DNA of 64,000 nt from Phenylobacterium parvum (GTDB taxonomy: Bacteria > Pseudomonadota > Alphaproteobacteria > Caulobacterales > Caulobacteraceae). Where the stretch lies: the NCBI RefSeq assembly GCF_003150835.1, contig NZ_CP029479.1, forward strand, positions 2,393,501-2,457,500, read 5' to 3'. The notes under the pieces were generated by a model. It saw only the letters and a program-made list of their open reading frames with translations, did no database searches and had not been told where the DNA came from. How positions within the stretch are numbered: position 1 is the stretch's first letter; each line of letters starts with the position of its first letter. Below, piece by piece: positions 41,589 to 51,342 of the stretch. The translations under genes and the position numbers were made by a program.

Positions 41589-42616
41589 CGCTTCGCCATC
41601 TCCGACAGGGGAACCGGCCTGATCTTCGAGGCGTGGCCGGCGGTTCCGAACTCCTCGAACCGCTGGCGGCAGACGGCGCGCATGGCCTCCATGGCGGGCT
41701 TGAGGTACTTGCGCGGGTCGAACTCGCCGGGGTTCTCGGCGAAGACCTTGCGGATGGCGCCGGTCATGGCCATCCGGTTGTCGGTGTCGATGTTGATCTT
41801 CCGTACGCCGTTCTTGATGCCGCGCTGGATCTCCTCCACCGGCACGCCCCAGGTCTGGGGCATCTCGCCGCCGTACTGGTTGATGATGTCCTGGAGCTCC
41901 TGGGGCACGCTGGAAGAGCCATGCATGACCAGGTGGGTGTTGGGCAGGCGGCGGTGGATCTCCTCGATCACGTGCATGGCCAGGACGTCGCCGTCCGGCT
42001 TGCGGGTGAACTTGTAGGCGCCGTGGCTGGTGCCCATGGCGATGGCCAGGGCGTCGACCTGGGTGGCCTTCACGAAGGCCACGGCCTGGTCGGGATCGGT
42101 CAGCAGCTGGTCATGGTCGAGCTTGCCCTCGAATCCGTGGCCGTCCTCCTTCTCGCCCATGCCGGTCTCAAGGCTGCCCAGCACGCCGAGCTCGCCCTCC
42201 ACCGAGGCGCCGACCCAATGGGCCATGTCCACCACGTTGCGGGTGACCCGGACGTTGTAGTCGTAGTCAGCGGGGGTCTTGCCGTCGGCCATCAGCGAGC
42301 CGTCCATCATCACCGAGGTGAAGCCGTACTGGATGGCGGTGGCGCAGGTGGCCTCGTTGTTCCCGTGGTCCTGGTGCATGCAGATCGGGATGTGCGGGTA
42401 CATCTCGGCCAGGGCGTCGATCAGGTGCTTCAGGACGATGTCGTTGGCGTAGGAGCGGGCGCCGCGGCTGGCCTGGATGATGACGGGCGAGTCCGTCGCC
42501 TCAGCCGCCTCGAGGATGGCCAGCCCCTGCTCCATATTGTTGATGTTGAAGGCCGGGACGCCGTAGCCGTGCTCGGCGGCGTGGTCGAGGAGCTGTCGCA
42601 GGGTGATCCGGGCCAT
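41552..42616 (-). CDS. fba: class II fructose-bisphosphate aldolase
   Basis: Zn-dependent aldolase of 354 residues, of the longer class II form often annotated Calvin-cycle subtype. It cleaves fructose 1,6-bisphosphate to dihydroxyacetone phosphate and glyceraldehyde 3-phosphate. Zinc-site and substrate features visible are the CMHQDHGNN segment (zinc histidine region), [10 protein letters not shown] and [10 protein letters not shown], and the INIDTDNR phosphate loop. It is the last gene of the gap-pgk-fba operon, starting 12 bases after pgk. Its end overlaps the P450-peroxidase gene by 37 bases in convergent orientation, so no terminator fits between them. Confidence 0.95.
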   Translation of the reverse strand: MARITLRQLLDHAAEHGYGVPAFNINNMEQGLAILEAAEATDSPVIIQASRGARSYANDIVLKHLIDALAEMYPHIPICMHQDHGNNEATCATAIQYGFTSVMMDGSLMADGKTPADYDYNVRVTRNVVDMAHWVGASVEGELGVLGSLETGMGEKEDGHGFEGKLDHDQLLTDPDQAVAFVKATQVDALAIAMGTSHGAYKFTRKPDGDVLAMHVIEEIHRRLPNTHLVMHGSSSVPQELQDIINQYGGEMPQTWGVPVEEIQRGIKNGVRKINIDTDNRMAMTGAIRKVFAENPGEFDPRKYLKPAMEAMRAVCRQRFEEFGTAGHASKIRPVPLSEMAKRYASGALSPKVG

Positions 42617-42628
42617 GTGCCGTCTCCG

Positions 42629-43831
42629 TTAGCGTTGGGTCTGTTTCGTCAGGGCGGCGACGCCGGGCAGGATCTTGCCCTCCATCCACTCCAGGAAGGC
42701 GCCGCCGGCGGTCGAGACAAAGGTGAAACCATCGGCGCAGCCGGCGTGGTGCAGGGCCGCGACCGTATCGCCCCCGCCGGCCACCGCGACGAGCTTGCCG
42801 GCCTTGACCAGGTCGGCGGCGGCGCGGGCCGCGTCAACCGTGCCGCGGTCGAAGGGCGGCATCTCGAAGACGCCGAGCGGGCCGTTCCAGATCAGGGTCT
42901 TCGAATTGCCCATGGCCCGGCGCAGGCGCTCGACCGTCTTGGGACCGGCGTCGAGAATCCGCTCCTCGTCGTCCATGGCGCCCAGCTCGCGCACCCGCGC
43001 CGGAGCGCCGGGGGCCAGCTTCTCGGCCACGACGATGTCGATGGGCAGGAAGAGCTTGCAGTTGTGCTGGCCGGCCAGGCGGATGATCTCCCGCGCCGTG
43101 TCCGCCAGGTCCTTCTCGCAGTAGGAGGCGCCGACCTCATGCCCCTGGGCGTAGAGGAAGGTGTTGGCCATGCCCCCGCCGATGGCCAGCTTGTCCAGCC
43201 GGGTGACGAGGTTCGACAACAGGTCCAACTTGGTCGAGACCTTGGAGCCGCCGACAATGCCCATGACCGGGCGTTCCGGCCGGCCCAGGGCGCGGTCCAG
43301 GGCGTTCAGCTCCAGCCGCATCTGCTCGCCGGCGCAGGCGGGCAGGAGGTGGGCCAGGCCCTCGGTGGAAGCGTGCGCCCTGTGGGCGGCCGAGAAGGCG
43401 TCGTTGACATAGAGGTCGCCATTGACAGCCAGGGCGCGGGCGAAGGCCGGATCATTGGCCTCCTCGCCCGGATAGAAGCGGACATTCTCCAGGAGGATCA
43501 CGTCGCCGGGCGCCATGGCGGCGACGGCCGCGGCCACGTCCTTGCCTGCGCAGTCCGGGACGAAGGTCACAGGTCGCCCCAGAACCGCTGACAGGGCCGG
43601 GGCGATGGGCGCCAGGCTCATCTCCGGGACCCACTTGCCCTTGGGCCGGTCGAAATGGGCCAGCAGGATCACCTTCGCCCCACCGGCGCGGAGCTTCTCG
43701 ATGGTCGGGACGGCCGCCCTCAGCCGGGTGTCGTCGGTGACGGCGCCGTCCGCCATGGGGACGTTGAAGTCCACCCGGACCAGGGCCCTGACGCCGGCCA
43801 GGGAAACGTCGTCGAGGGTCTGGAAGGCCAT
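42629..43831 (-). CDS. pgk: phosphoglycerate kinase
   Basis: Monomeric glycolytic kinase of 400 residues that makes ATP from 1,3-bisphosphoglycerate. The N-domain has [13 protein letters not shown] and [10 protein letters not shown], the substrate-binding arginine and histidine segments; the C-domain has [25 protein letters not shown] and [11 protein letters not shown], the nucleotide-binding site. Full length with all conserved blocks. It starts 4 bases after gap and 12 bases before fba, within one operon. Cytoplasmic. Confidence 0.97.
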   Translation of the reverse strand: MAFQTLDDVSLAGVRALVRVDFNVPMADGAVTDDTRLRAAVPTIEKLRAGGAKVILLAHFDRPKGKWVPEMSLAPIAPALSAVLGRPVTFVPDCAGKDVAAAVAAMAPGDVILLENVRFYPGEEANDPAFARALAVNGDLYVNDAFSAAHRAHASTEGLAHLLPACAGEQMRLELNALDRALGRPERPVMGIVGGSKVSTKLDLLSNLVTRLDKLAIGGGMANTFLYAQGHEVGASYCEKDLADTAREIIRLAGQHNCKLFLPIDIVVAEKLAPGAPARVRELGAMDDEERILDAGPKTVERLRRAMGNSKTLIWNGPLGVFEMPPFDRGTVDAARAAADLVKAGKLVAVAGGGDTVAALHHAGCADGFTFVSTAGGAFLEWMEGKILPGVAALTKQTQR

Positions 43832-43835
43832 GGGC

Positions 43836-44843
43836 TCAGATCAGGCGGGCCATGGCCGCGGCGGTGTCGGCCATCCGCGTGGAGAAGCCCCACTCGTTGT
43901 CGTACCAGGACAGGATCCGGCCAAGGCCGCCGTCGATCACCTGGGTCTGGGCCAGGGCGACGGTTGACGAGGCGGCCACATGGTTGAAGTCGGTGGAGAC
44001 CAGGGCCTCGTCGGTCACCGCCAGGACGCCCTTCAGGGGGCCTTCGGCGGCGGCGCGCAGGGCGTCGTTGATTTCCTTGACGGTCAGGGTGCGGCCCGGG
44101 GTCCAGACCAGGTCCACCACCGAGACGTTCGGGGTCGGCACCCGGATGGACGAGCCGTCCAGCTTGCCCTGCAGGGCGGGGATGACCAGGCCCAGGGCCT
44201 TGGCGGCGCCGGTGGAGGTGGGGATCATGGACATGGCCGCGGCGCGGGCGCGGTAGAGGTCCTTGTGCATGGTGTCCAGCGTCGGCTGGTCGCCCGTGTA
44301 GGAGTGGATGGTGGTCATGTAGCCGCGCTCGATGCCGGCCAGCTCCTGCAGGACCTTGGCCACCGGAGCCAGGCAGTTTGTGGTGCAGGAGGCGTTGGAG
44401 ACCACCAGGTCGGCGGCGGTCAGGGTGTCGTGGTTCACCCCATAGACGATGGTCTTGTCGGCGTTGTCGCAGGGCGCGCTGACCAGGACCCGCTTGGCGC
44501 CGGCCGTCAGGTGGGCGCTGGCCTTGTCCTTGGAGGTGAAGATGCCGGTGCACTCGAAGGCGATGTCGACACCCAGTTCGCGGTGCGGCAGTTCGGCGGG
44601 ATCGCGGACGGCGGTGACCTTGATCTTGCCGCGGCCGACGTCGATCGTGTCGCCGTCCACCTTCACCTCGCCGGCGAAGCGGCCGTGGACGCTGTCATAG
44701 CGGAACAGGTGGGCGTTGGTCTCGACGGGACCCAGGTCGTTGATCGCCACGACCTCGATGTCCGTCCGGCCGTGCTCGACCAGGGAGCGCAGGATGTTGC
44801 GGCCGATCCGGCCGAATCCGTTGATGGCGACACGCACAGTCAT
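43836..44843 (-). CDS. gap: glyceraldehyde-3-phosphate dehydrogenase
   Basis: NAD-dependent dehydrogenase of 335 residues. The Rossmann motif is [10 protein letters not shown] (GFGRIG at 9-14) and the catalytic cysteine is Cys153 in [12 protein letters not shown]; the catalytic histidine lies in the [10 protein letters not shown] segment. It converts glyceraldehyde 3-phosphate to 1,3-bisphosphoglycerate in glycolysis and its reverse. First gene of gap-pgk-fba. The ATG has GGAGAC upstream. The 123-base gap before it holds a possible promoter; tkt and purT precede it on the same strand. Confidence 0.97.
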   Translation of the reverse strand: MTVRVAINGFGRIGRNILRSLVEHGRTDIEVVAINDLGPVETNAHLFRYDSVHGRFAGEVKVDGDTIDVGRGKIKVTAVRDPAELPHRELGVDIAFECTGIFTSKDKASAHLTAGAKRVLVSAPCDNADKTIVYGVNHDTLTAADLVVSNASCTTNCLAPVAKVLQELAGIERGYMTTIHSYTGDQPTLDTMHKDLYRARAAAMSMIPTSTGAAKALGLVIPALQGKLDGSSIRVPTPNVSVVDLVWTPGRTLTVKEINDALRAAAEGPLKGVLAVTDEALVSTDFNHVAASSTVALAQTQVIDGGLGRILSWYDNEWGFSTRMADTAAAMARLI

Positions 44844-44885
44844 GAATCGGTCTCCGAACCTTTAACTTCGCTGGTTGGCGGCGGT

Positions 44886-44912
44886 TTTTTAGGTCCGGGG
44901 CAGGGAAGTCAA
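44886..44912 (-). promoter_or_regulatory. possible promoter of the gap-pgk-fba operon
   Basis: On the minus strand TTGACT is followed after 15 bases by TAAAAA, about 45 bases upstream of the gap ATG. The -35 match is good; the spacer is shorter than ideal. Confidence 0.4.
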
Positions 44913-44966
44913 CCCTGACGATCACGGTTTCGGGAGCGACAGGCTCCGTCCCGCCGAATCCTGTGG

Positions 44967-46178
44967 TCAGCCCCCGACGACCCGCACCTTCCCGGCCGCC
45001 TCCGCCGCCCTCGCCCGGGCGGTGTCGACATCGTCGGCGCGGGCCAGTGCGACCCCCATGCGCCGCCGCTCGAAGGCCTCGGGCTTGCCGAAGAGGCGCA
45101 GGTCCGCGCCGGGGACAGACAGGGCGGCGGCGACCCCTTCGAAGGCCACGCCACGCCCCTCAAGACCGCCGTAGATCACCGCGCTGGCGCCGGTCTCGCG
45201 CAGGGTCGCATCGACGGGCAGGCCCAGTATGGCGCGTGCGTGCAGGGCGAATTCGCTCTGGACCTGGGTGGCCAGGGTGACCAGGCCGGTGTCGTGCGGC
45301 CGGGGGCTGACCTCGGAGAACCAGACGTCGTCGCCCTTCACGAAGAGCTCGACGCCGAAAACGCCCAACCCGCCCAGCTCGGCGGTCACCGCCCCGGCGA
45401 TCCGCCGCGACCGCTCCAGGGCGGCGGAGGACATGGCCTGGGGCTGCCAGCTTTCCACATAGTCGCCCTTCACCTGGCGGTGCCCGATGGGCGCGCAGAA
45501 GTCGGTGCGCACGGCGCCTTCGGCGCCCAGGCTGCGGACCGTCAGCTGGGTGATCTCGAAGTCGAAGTCGACCCGACCCTCGACGATGACCCGGGGTTGC
45601 TCCACCCGGCCGCCTTCCAGGGCGTAGCGCCAGGCGGCGGCGATGCCTTCGGCCCCCTCGACAAAGGACTGGCCCTTGCCGGACGAGCTCATCACCGGCT
45701 TCACGAAGCAGGGAAAGCCCGTGACCTGGGCCGCCGCCTCGGCCAGTTCGGCCTCGGAGCTGGCGAAGGCGTAGGTGGAGGTCGGCAGTCCCAGGGCCTC
45801 GGCGGCCAGTCGGCGGATGCCCTCGCGGTTCATGGTCAGCTGGGCGGCCCTGGCGGTGGGAATGACCGTCGCCAGGCCCTCGGCCTCCAGGCGCACCAGC
45901 TCATCCGTGGCGATGGCCTCGATCTCGGGCACGATCAGGTGGGGCCGCTCGGCCTCCACCAGGGCGCGCAGGGCCGCTGCATCCGTCATGGCCAGGACGT
46001 GGCTGCGGTGGGCGACCTGCATGGCCGGGGCGTCGGCGTAGCGGTCGGCGGCGATGACCTCGCAGCCCAGGCGCTGGAGCTCGATCACCACCTCCTTGCC
46101 CAGTTCGCCCGAGCCCAGCAGCAGGACCCGGACGGCGGAGGGCGAGAGGGGCGTGCCCAGGCGGGCCGGCGGGGCCAC
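44967..46178 (-). CDS. purT: formate-dependent phosphoribosylglycinamide formyltransferase
   Basis: ATP-grasp enzyme of 403 residues, the PurT size. N-terminal [20 protein letters not shown] is the PurT/PurK preATP-grasp fold; central [19 protein letters not shown] is the ATP-grasp phosphate loop; [14 protein letters not shown] and LGLPVD lie in the C-terminal part. It makes formylglycinamide ribonucleotide from GAR, formate and ATP, independent of folate, in purine synthesis. It starts 3 bases after the tkt stop, so it is co-transcribed with transketolase, a pentose phosphate link to purines. Its end is 123 bases before gap. Confidence 0.95.
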   Translation of the reverse strand: MAPPARLGTPLSPSAVRVLLLGSGELGKEVVIELQRLGCEVIAADRYADAPAMQVAHRSHVLAMTDAAALRALVEAERPHLIVPEIEAIATDELVRLEAEGLATVIPTARAAQLTMNREGIRRLAAEALGLPTSTYAFASSEAELAEAAAQVTGFPCFVKPVMSSSGKGQSFVEGAEGIAAAWRYALEGGRVEQPRVIVEGRVDFDFEITQLTVRSLGAEGAVRTDFCAPIGHRQVKGDYVESWQPQAMSSAALERSRRIAGAVTAELGGLGVFGVELFVKGDDVWFSEVSPRPHDTGLVTLATQVQSEFALHARAILGLPVDATLRETGASAVIYGGLEGRGVAFEGVAAALSVPGADLRLFGKPEAFERRRMGVALARADDVDTARARAAEAAGKVRVVGG

Positions 46179-46181
46179 GGC

Positions 46182-48155
46182 TCAGCCCAGCTTCTGGCGG
46201 ACGGCGTCCGCCACCGCCTGGGGCGTGATGGCGAAGGCCTCATAGAGCCGCTCGGCCGGGGCGGAGGCGCCAAAGCCCTTCATGCCGACAAAGATCCCGT
46301 CGGCGCCGATGAAGCGGTCCCAGCCCATGCGGACGCCCGCCTCGACGGCGGCCCTGACCTCGGTCTCGCCGATGACGGCGGCCTTGTAGCGGTCGGTCTG
46401 GGCCTCGAAGAGCTCCCAGCAGGGGGCGGAGACCACGCGGGTCCCGATGCCCTCGGCCTCGAGCAGGTCGCGGGCGGCCAGGGCGACGGCCACCTCGGTG
46501 CCCGTGGCGAACAGGGTGACCCGAGCGGGGGAGCCGGCGGCGGCCAGCTGGTAGGCGCCATGGGCCGACAGGTTCTCGCCGGAGGCGGCGGTGCGCACGG
46601 CGGGAACCTTCTGGCGGGACAGGGCCATGACAGACGGCGTGGTCCGGGCGGAGACGGCCAGCTTCCAGCACTCGGCGGTCTCCACCGCGTCGGCGGGGCG
46701 GAAGACCAGGAGGTTGGGCATGGCCCGGAGGGAGGCCACGTGCTCCACCGGCTGGTGGGTGGGGCCGTCCTCGCCGACGCCGATGGAGTCGTGCGTCATC
46801 ACATGGACGACCCGGGCCCCCATCAGGGCGCCCAGGCGGATGGCGGGGCGCGAATAGTCCGAGAAGACCAGGAAGGTGCCCGAGAAGGGGATCACGCCCC
46901 CGTGCAGGGCCATGCCGTTCATCGCCGCGGCCATGCCGTGCTCGCGCACGCCCCAGTGGACGTACCGCCCCGCATAGTCCGGGACGTCGAAGGCGGCCGT
47001 TCCCTTGACGAAGGTGTTGTTGGACCCGGTCAGGTCCGCCGAACCGCCGATCATCTCGGGAATGGCCGGGAAAAGGTGATCGAGAGCCGAGCCGGAGTGC
47101 TGGCGGGTGGCCGCCGCGGGCCTGGCGTCCACCGCCGCGGCGATGTGGGCGTCGAGGGCCTCGAAGGCCCCGGCCGGAAGCTCGCCGGCCATGGCGCGCT
47201 GGAAGTCGCCGGCCTTGGGCGAGGTCGCCAGCCGGCCCTGCCAGGACTTGCGGGTGCGCACACCCTTCCGGCCGGCCCGGCGCCAGGCCTTCACCAGGTC
47301 CTCCGGCAGCTCGAAGGGCGGCAGGTTCCAGCCCATGGCCTTGCGGGCCTCGGCGATCTCGCCGTCGAACAGGGTGTAGCCGTGGCTGTGCGGGTCGCCT
47401 TCCTTGGGCCCGGCGCCCTTGGAGATGCGGGTGCGGCAGGCGATCAGGGTCGGGCGGTCCTGCTTGGTCGCCCAGCGGAGGGCGGCGGCGATCTTGCCGT
47501 GGTCGTGCCCGTCCACCGCCCTGACCGCCCAGCCATAGGCCTTGAAGCGGGCCAGCTGGTCGCCGGTCTCGGCGATGGTCGCCTCACCATCGATCGTGGT
47601 GTTGTTGTCGTCGAACAGGACGGTCAGCCGGTTCAGCCGGAACCGTCCGGCGATGGAGGCGGCCTCGTGGCTGACGCCCTCCATCAGGCAGCCGTCGCCG
47701 GCGATGACCCAGGTCCGGTGGTCCACCAGGTCCTCGCCGAACCGGGCGGCCAGGTGGCGCTCGGCCATGGCCATGCCGACGGCGGTGGCGATGCCCTGGC
47801 CCAGAGGACCGGTGGTGGTCTCGACCCCAGGGGTGTGCCCGAACTCCGGATGTCCGGGGGTGTTGGAGCCCCACTGCCGGAAGTTCCGGACCTGGTCCAT
47901 CGTCACCGCCTTGAACCCGGTCAGGTGCAGCAGGGCGTAGAGCAGCATGGAGCCATGACCGGCCGACAGGACGAACCGGTCGCGGTCGGCCCAGTCCGGC
48001 CGCGAGGCGTCGAACTTCAGGAACTTCGTCCACAGCACGGTGGCCACGTCGGCCATGCCCATGGGCATGCCCTGGTGGCCGGACTTGGCCCTGTGCACCG
48101 CATCCATCGAGAGGACGCGGATGGCGTCGGCCATTTTCACGGGCGAGACAGGCAT
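46182..48155 (-). CDS. tkt: transketolase
   Basis: Thiamine-diphosphate enzyme of 657 residues. The N-terminal domain begins MADAIRVLSMDAVHRAKSGH with the conserved His, the ThDP-binding motif is GDGCLMEGVSHEA with FDDNNTTIDG following, and the Pyr domain has the catalytic Glu in VREHGMAAAMNG. It transfers two-carbon units in the pentose phosphate pathway. The start chosen gives seven residues before MADAI; the next ATG is also possible since neither has a strong ribosome site. It leads into purT and is divergent from the DUF4164 gene. Confidence 0.95.
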   Translation of the reverse strand: MPVSPVKMADAIRVLSMDAVHRAKSGHQGMPMGMADVATVLWTKFLKFDASRPDWADRDRFVLSAGHGSMLLYALLHLTGFKAVTMDQVRNFRQWGSNTPGHPEFGHTPGVETTTGPLGQGIATAVGMAMAERHLAARFGEDLVDHRTWVIAGDGCLMEGVSHEAASIAGRFRLNRLTVLFDDNNTTIDGEATIAETGDQLARFKAYGWAVRAVDGHDHGKIAAALRWATKQDRPTLIACRTRISKGAGPKEGDPHSHGYTLFDGEIAEARKAMGWNLPPFELPEDLVKAWRRAGRKGVRTRKSWQGRLATSPKAGDFQRAMAGELPAGAFEALDAHIAAAVDARPAAATRQHSGSALDHLFPAIPEMIGGSADLTGSNNTFVKGTAAFDVPDYAGRYVHWGVREHGMAAAMNGMALHGGVIPFSGTFLVFSDYSRPAIRLGALMGARVVHVMTHDSIGVGEDGPTHQPVEHVASLRAMPNLLVFRPADAVETAECWKLAVSARTTPSVMALSRQKVPAVRTAASGENLSAHGAYQLAAAGSPARVTLFATGTEVAVALAARDLLEAEGIGTRVVSAPCWELFEAQTDRYKAAVIGETEVRAAVEAGVRMGWDRFIGADGIFVGMKGFGASAPAERLYEAFAITPQAVADAVRQKLG

Positions 48156-48230
48156 GGGGGGAATCCGGTTGTCGGCGGGAAGAGGCTTGGGCCTCGCACA
48201 GGGGACCGGAAGGGTCAAGAAAGGTAAGTG

Positions 48231-48259
48231 TTCCGGCGGCGCGGCGTATGGCGCTATAG
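48231..48259 (+). promoter_or_regulatory. possible promoter of the DUF4164-zapA genes
   Basis: TTCCGG and CTATAG with a 17-base spacer end 26 bases before the DUF4164 ATG. The -35 box is weak. Confidence 0.35.
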
Positions 48260-48285
48260 AGGGAAGGCAACCTCCGGAGTCCCTC

Positions 48286-48549
48286 ATGACCCAGGACGAA
48301 TCCGCCCTCGACCAGGCCGCCAGGCGGCTGGATCGCGCCCTGTCCCTGCTCGAGCAGGAACTCGCCGGACGCCGGGCTGGCGGCGAAGGCGAACTGTTCG
48401 ACCCCGCCCGCAGCGGCCTTGCCGCCGAACTGGAGCGAAGCCGCCAGCGGGAGCGCCATCTCGAGGCCGCAGGCGCCGATGCCTCGCGCGCCCTCGGCCA
48501 GGCCATCGCCCAGATCGAAGCGGTGCTGGGCGGCGGAAGGGAAGGCTGA
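48286..48549 (+). CDS. DUF4164 family small coiled-coil protein
   Basis: Protein of 87 residues, almost entirely helical with heptads (ALDQAARRLDRALSLLEQEL, later LAAELERSRQRERHLEAA), so probably a coiled coil. DUF4164 proteins occur in alphaproteobacteria next to zapA, as here: the zapA ATG lies 3 bases past this stop. A role near the division machinery is inferred from position only. No signal or membrane segment. The start is the ATG preceded by CCTCCGGAGTCC; the frame runs on upstream antisense to tkt and is not used. Confidence 0.8.
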   Translation: MTQDESALDQAARRLDRALSLLEQELAGRRAGGEGELFDPARSGLAAELERSRQRERHLEAAGADASRALGQAIAQIEAVLGGGREG

Positions 48550-48552
48550 ACC

Positions 48553-48879
48553 ATGGCCCAGGTGACCCTCAGCGTGAATGGCCGTCCCTACGTGGTCGGC
48601 TGCGAGGACGGCCAGGAGGCCCACCTCACAGAGCTGGCCCGCCTTTTCGACGCCCAGGTGCAACAGGTCTCCAAGGATGTCGGCCAGCTTGGCGAGACCC
48701 GGCTCTTCCTGATGGCGGCCCTGCTCCTCGCCGACGAGTTGTCCGATCTCCGGGGCCGCCTGGCGGGCCTGCAGGCTGACCACGCCCGGCTCCAGTCCGA
48801 GGCCGGGTCCGTCGAGGGCCGGGCTGTCGCGGCCCTGGAGGCCGCCGCCCGTCGCGTCGAGAAGCTGGCCGGGGCCTGA
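48553..48879 (+). CDS. zapA: cell division protein ZapA
   Basis: ZapA of 108 residues. The N-terminal globular part reads AQVTLSVNGRPYVVGCEDGQEAHLTELA, the usual ZapA start, and the C-terminal half is a long helix for the coiled-coil dimer and tetramer. ZapA binds FtsZ filaments and bundles them at the division site. It directly follows the DUF4164 gene, and the 6S RNA and 5-formyl-THF cyclo-ligase genes follow, an order widely conserved in proteobacteria. Confidence 0.92.
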   Translation: MAQVTLSVNGRPYVVGCEDGQEAHLTELARLFDAQVQQVSKDVGQLGETRLFLMAALLLADELSDLRGRLAGLQADHARLQSEAGSVEGRAVAALEAAARRVEKLAGA

Positions 48880-48894
48880 CGTCGCGCGCCGGCC

Positions 48895-48923
48895 TTGCCG
48901 CAGGGGCCTGCCGGACCTAGACT
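48895..48923 (+). promoter_or_regulatory. promoter of the 6S RNA gene
   Basis: TTGCCG and TAGACT are separated by exactly 17 bases, and the predicted start 6-7 bases on coincides with the first base of the closing stem of the RNA. Confidence 0.65.
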
Positions 48924-48928
48924 GGGAA

Positions 48929-49104
48929 GTGGCGGGTCTTGCTGCAGCTCGCGTCGAAGGCGACTAATCCCAGCGACCTTAATTCACTCGAAGGGAGCTG
49001 TCCCTGGCCGGGTCCGTGGACCCGGGCACATGGCGCCCACCTGGTTATCCAGGTCGAGGGGATTGAACAGTCCTTCACGGTTTCCGCGGCGCCGCCACCT
49101 CTTT
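48929..49104 (+). ncRNA. ssrS: 6S RNA
   Basis: The 238-base gap between zapA and the 5-formyl-THF cyclo-ligase gene is the standard site of ssrS. The ends pair: GTGGCGG at 48929-48935 with CCGCCAC at 49092-49098, followed by CTCTTTT. Between them lie further paired segments and an unpaired centre, as in the promoter-mimic bubble. The length, about 170 to 175 bases, fits 6S RNAs of alphaproteobacteria. It would bind the housekeeping RNA polymerase holoenzyme and damp transcription in stationary phase. Exact ends are estimated. Confidence 0.8.
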
Positions 49105-49117
49105 TCCCGGACACGCC

Positions 49118-49702
49118 TTGCCGTCCAGCGACCCTGACCCAGACTCCCGACACGACCTGCGAAGGCGCCTCAGGCGCCGGCGCAGGGCGCTGGCGATCGC
49201 CGCGCCGGATGCGGGCGAGGCTGCGGCCCGTCACCTGCCCCCCGACGCCCTGCCCCGGGTCCGCACCTTCGCCGCCTACCTGCCGGCGGGGGGCGAAATC
49301 GATCCCGGCCCCCTCTCAGTGCGACTGCTGGCCCTGGGCGCCGAGCGGCTCCTGCCGCGGGCCCTCGAGGACGGGAGCCTGAAGTTCCTGGACGCCCCGC
49401 TGGACGCGCCCCTCGCGCCGGACGCCGTCGGCGTCCCCGCCCCGCTCCCGGACAGCCCCGAGCGGCGCCCCGACCTCGTCATCACGCCGCTTGTCGGCTT
49501 CGACCGGTTCGGCGGCCGCCTCGGCCAGGGGGGCGGCCACTACGACCGGGCCCTGGAACGGCTGAGAAGGACCGGCCCCGTCTTCGTCCTGGGCCTGGCC
49601 TTCGCCGGGCAGGAGGTGGACAGGCTGGCGCTTGAGCCCCACGATCAGACCCTTGACGCCGTCCTGACAGAGGCCGGATACCGCAGCCTCCCCCAGGCCT
49701 GA
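49118..49702 (+). CDS. 5-formyltetrahydrofolate cyclo-ligase
   Basis: MTHFS-family protein of 194 residues. The C-terminal signature VITPLVGFDRFGGRLGQGGGHYDRAL holds the ATP and folate loops; an N-terminal basic helix RRRLRRRRRAL begins the fold. It converts 5-formyl-THF to methenyl-THF with ATP. Together with 6S RNA upstream it reproduces the ssrS-fau (ygfA) arrangement of E. coli. The start is a TTG that lies 14 bases past the RNA's end, with no clear ribosome site, so the true start may differ by a few codons. Confidence 0.9.
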   Translation: MPSSDPDPDSRHDLRRRLRRRRRALAIAAPDAGEAAARHLPPDALPRVRTFAAYLPAGGEIDPGPLSVRLLALGAERLLPRALEDGSLKFLDAPLDAPLAPDAVGVPAPLPDSPERRPDLVITPLVGFDRFGGRLGQGGGHYDRALERLRRTGPVFVLGLAFAGQEVDRLALEPHDQTLDAVLTEAGYRSLPQA

Positions 49703-49711
49703 AGGAACAGC

Positions 49712-50548
49712 ATGCGTTTCGCCTTTTTCGGAGACGTGGTCGGGAAGTCCGGCCGGGACGGCCTGGCCGACCACCTGCCCGGCCTGCGCCGGCGGCTCGA
49801 CCTGGAATTCGTCATCATCAACGCCGAGAATGCGGCGGCGGGGTTCGGCATCACCGAGCGCACAGCCCGCGACCTCTTCGACGCCGGCGCCGACTGCCTG
49901 ACCCTGGGCAACCACGCCTGGGACCAGAAGGAGGCCATGACCTACATCGTCCGCGAGCCCCGGCTGATCCGCCCCCTGAACTATCCGGTCCTGGCCGATG
50001 CGCCGGGCCTGGGCGCCAACCTCTTCGAGACCCGCGGCGGGCGGCGCATCCTGGTGATCAACCTCCTGGGCCGGGTCCACATGGACAGCCTGGACGACCC
50101 CTTCGCCGCCGTGGACCGCGAGCTCGACAAGGCCCCCCTGGGCATGGTGGCCGACGCCGTGGTGGTGGACATGCACGCGGAGGTGACCTCGGAGAAGATG
50201 GCCATGGGCCACTTCTGCGACGGACGGGCGAGCCTGGTGGTCGGGACCCACACCCACGTTCCCACCGCCGACGCCCAGATCCTGCCCGGCGGCACCGCCT
50301 ACCAGACCGACGCCGGCGCATGCGCCGACTATGACAGCGTCATCGGCAACATGAAGGAAGAGCCCCTCCGCAGGTTCACGACCCGGATCTCCGGCGGTCG
50401 GTTCAAGCCGGCGGAGGGTCCGGCCACCGTATGCGGGGTCTTTGTCGAGACCGACGACGCCACCGGCCTCGCGCTGAGGATCGCCCCCATCCGGATCGGG
50501 GGGCGCCTCGCCGAGACCGTTCCCGACCTCAGTCCGGCCGCCGCCTGA
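49712..50548 (+). CDS. YmdB-like metallophosphoesterase (TIGR00282 family)
   Basis: Protein of 278 residues in the YmdB branch of metallophosphoesterases. Metal ligands visible are Asp8 in FAFFGDVVGKSG, Glu39 and Asn40 in INAENAA, the GNHAWD loop at 66-71, and later histidines in VVDMHAEVTSEKMAMGH and VVGTHTHVPTAD. YmdB of Bacillus subtilis is a cyclic-nucleotide phosphodiesterase affecting biofilm and sporulation choice; here only the biochemistry is inferred. It starts 9 bases after the cyclo-ligase gene, in one operon. Its last 20 bases overlap the end of the EF-hand gene. Confidence 0.9.
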   Translation: MRFAFFGDVVGKSGRDGLADHLPGLRRRLDLEFVIINAENAAAGFGITERTARDLFDAGADCLTLGNHAWDQKEAMTYIVREPRLIRPLNYPVLADAPGLGANLFETRGGRRILVINLLGRVHMDSLDDPFAAVDRELDKAPLGMVADAVVVDMHAEVTSEKMAMGHFCDGRASLVVGTHTHVPTADAQILPGGTAYQTDAGACADYDSVIGNMKEEPLRRFTTRISGGRFKPAEGPATVCGVFVETDDATGLALRIAPIRIGGRLAETVPDLSPAAA

Positions 50549-51188
50549 AGAAGCGACCGAACCCGGAAGCCGGCGCCTGCCGGGCCTCCAGACGCGCCTG
50601 CAGGACCGGCAGGGTCAGGCCGCCGCTCGCGGCCTCGTCCAACAGGGCGAAGCGACGGCCAGCGGCCTGGGACTGCTCTTCCGCGGTGATCTTGCCGTCA
50701 TAGTTCCGGTCGGCCCCGCGGACGGGCTGGGGTTCGTCCAGGAGGCCGAAGGAGGAGGCCCCGTCCAGGCCCCGGCTTCGCGGCGCCGGTGCGCCCGGCT
50801 CGCCCCGGTCGGACCGGAAGGCGGCGGACTGGGGCAGGATCTCGGGCGCCACCTCGTTCTCGTAGGCGTTGTTCTCGAAACCATCCACGCGCCCGTCACG
50901 GTCGGCGTCCAGCCGGGCGTGGAACCTGAGGCCGTCTGCGGCGAACTCCTTCCGGGTCAGGGTCCCGTCATGGTCGGCGTCGGCGCCGGCGAACCAGTCA
51001 GCAAGCCCCGTGGCCGACCGGAAGGGCTCGCCAAATGGGCTGATGAACAGGGCGTCGCCGGCCGGCGCCTTCGCCGGGGACGACTGGCCGTTGGCCGTCG
51101 CGGCGGGAAGGAGCCCCACCGAGGCGATGGCCAGTCCAAGCCCGGGTCCGGCCAGGCCCCGGGCCCGGCGCAAAGGGGAACGACTCAT
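50529..51188 (-). CDS. secreted EF-hand calcium-binding protein
   Basis: Protein of 219 residues with an N-terminal signal (arginine-rich start, GLGLAIASVGLLPAA). Three EF-hand-like loops can be seen: 70-81 (DADHDGTLTRKE), 94-105 (DADRDGRVDGFE) and 160-171 (DRNYDGKITAEE), each with Asp at positions 1, 3 and 5 or close to it and Glu at position 12. It probably binds calcium in the periplasm or outside the cell; no enzyme domain is seen. The start chosen is the ATG at the signal peptide; the frame is open upstream but without a signal. Convergent with the ymdB-like gene, sharing 20 bases. Confidence 0.75.
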   Translation of the reverse strand: MSRSPLRRARGLAGPGLGLAIASVGLLPAATANGQSSPAKAPAGDALFISPFGEPFRSATGLADWFAGADADHDGTLTRKEFAADGLRFHARLDADRDGRVDGFENNAYENEVAPEILPQSAAFRSDRGEPGAPAPRSRGLDGASSFGLLDEPQPVRGADRNYDGKITAEEQSQAAGRRFALLDEAASGGLTLPVLQARLEARQAPASGFGRFFRRRPD

Positions 51189-51342
51189 GTTGCGAACTCC
51201 CGATTGGGTGGGAAGACAGAACGGTCTTGCGACGGCGTCAATGTGGCGCCGCCGCTCGGGGACGGCTTCGGGGCTTGCCAATGGGGGACCGGTGGCGGAG
51301 TCTTCCACCATGGCGTCGCTGATGGAACGCCGGAGGTCCGAC

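Noticed and set aside
45240..48227. Open frame of 995 codons on the plus strand
   Set aside because: Antisense to purT and tkt, with no domains and a Gly/His/Leu-rich composition.
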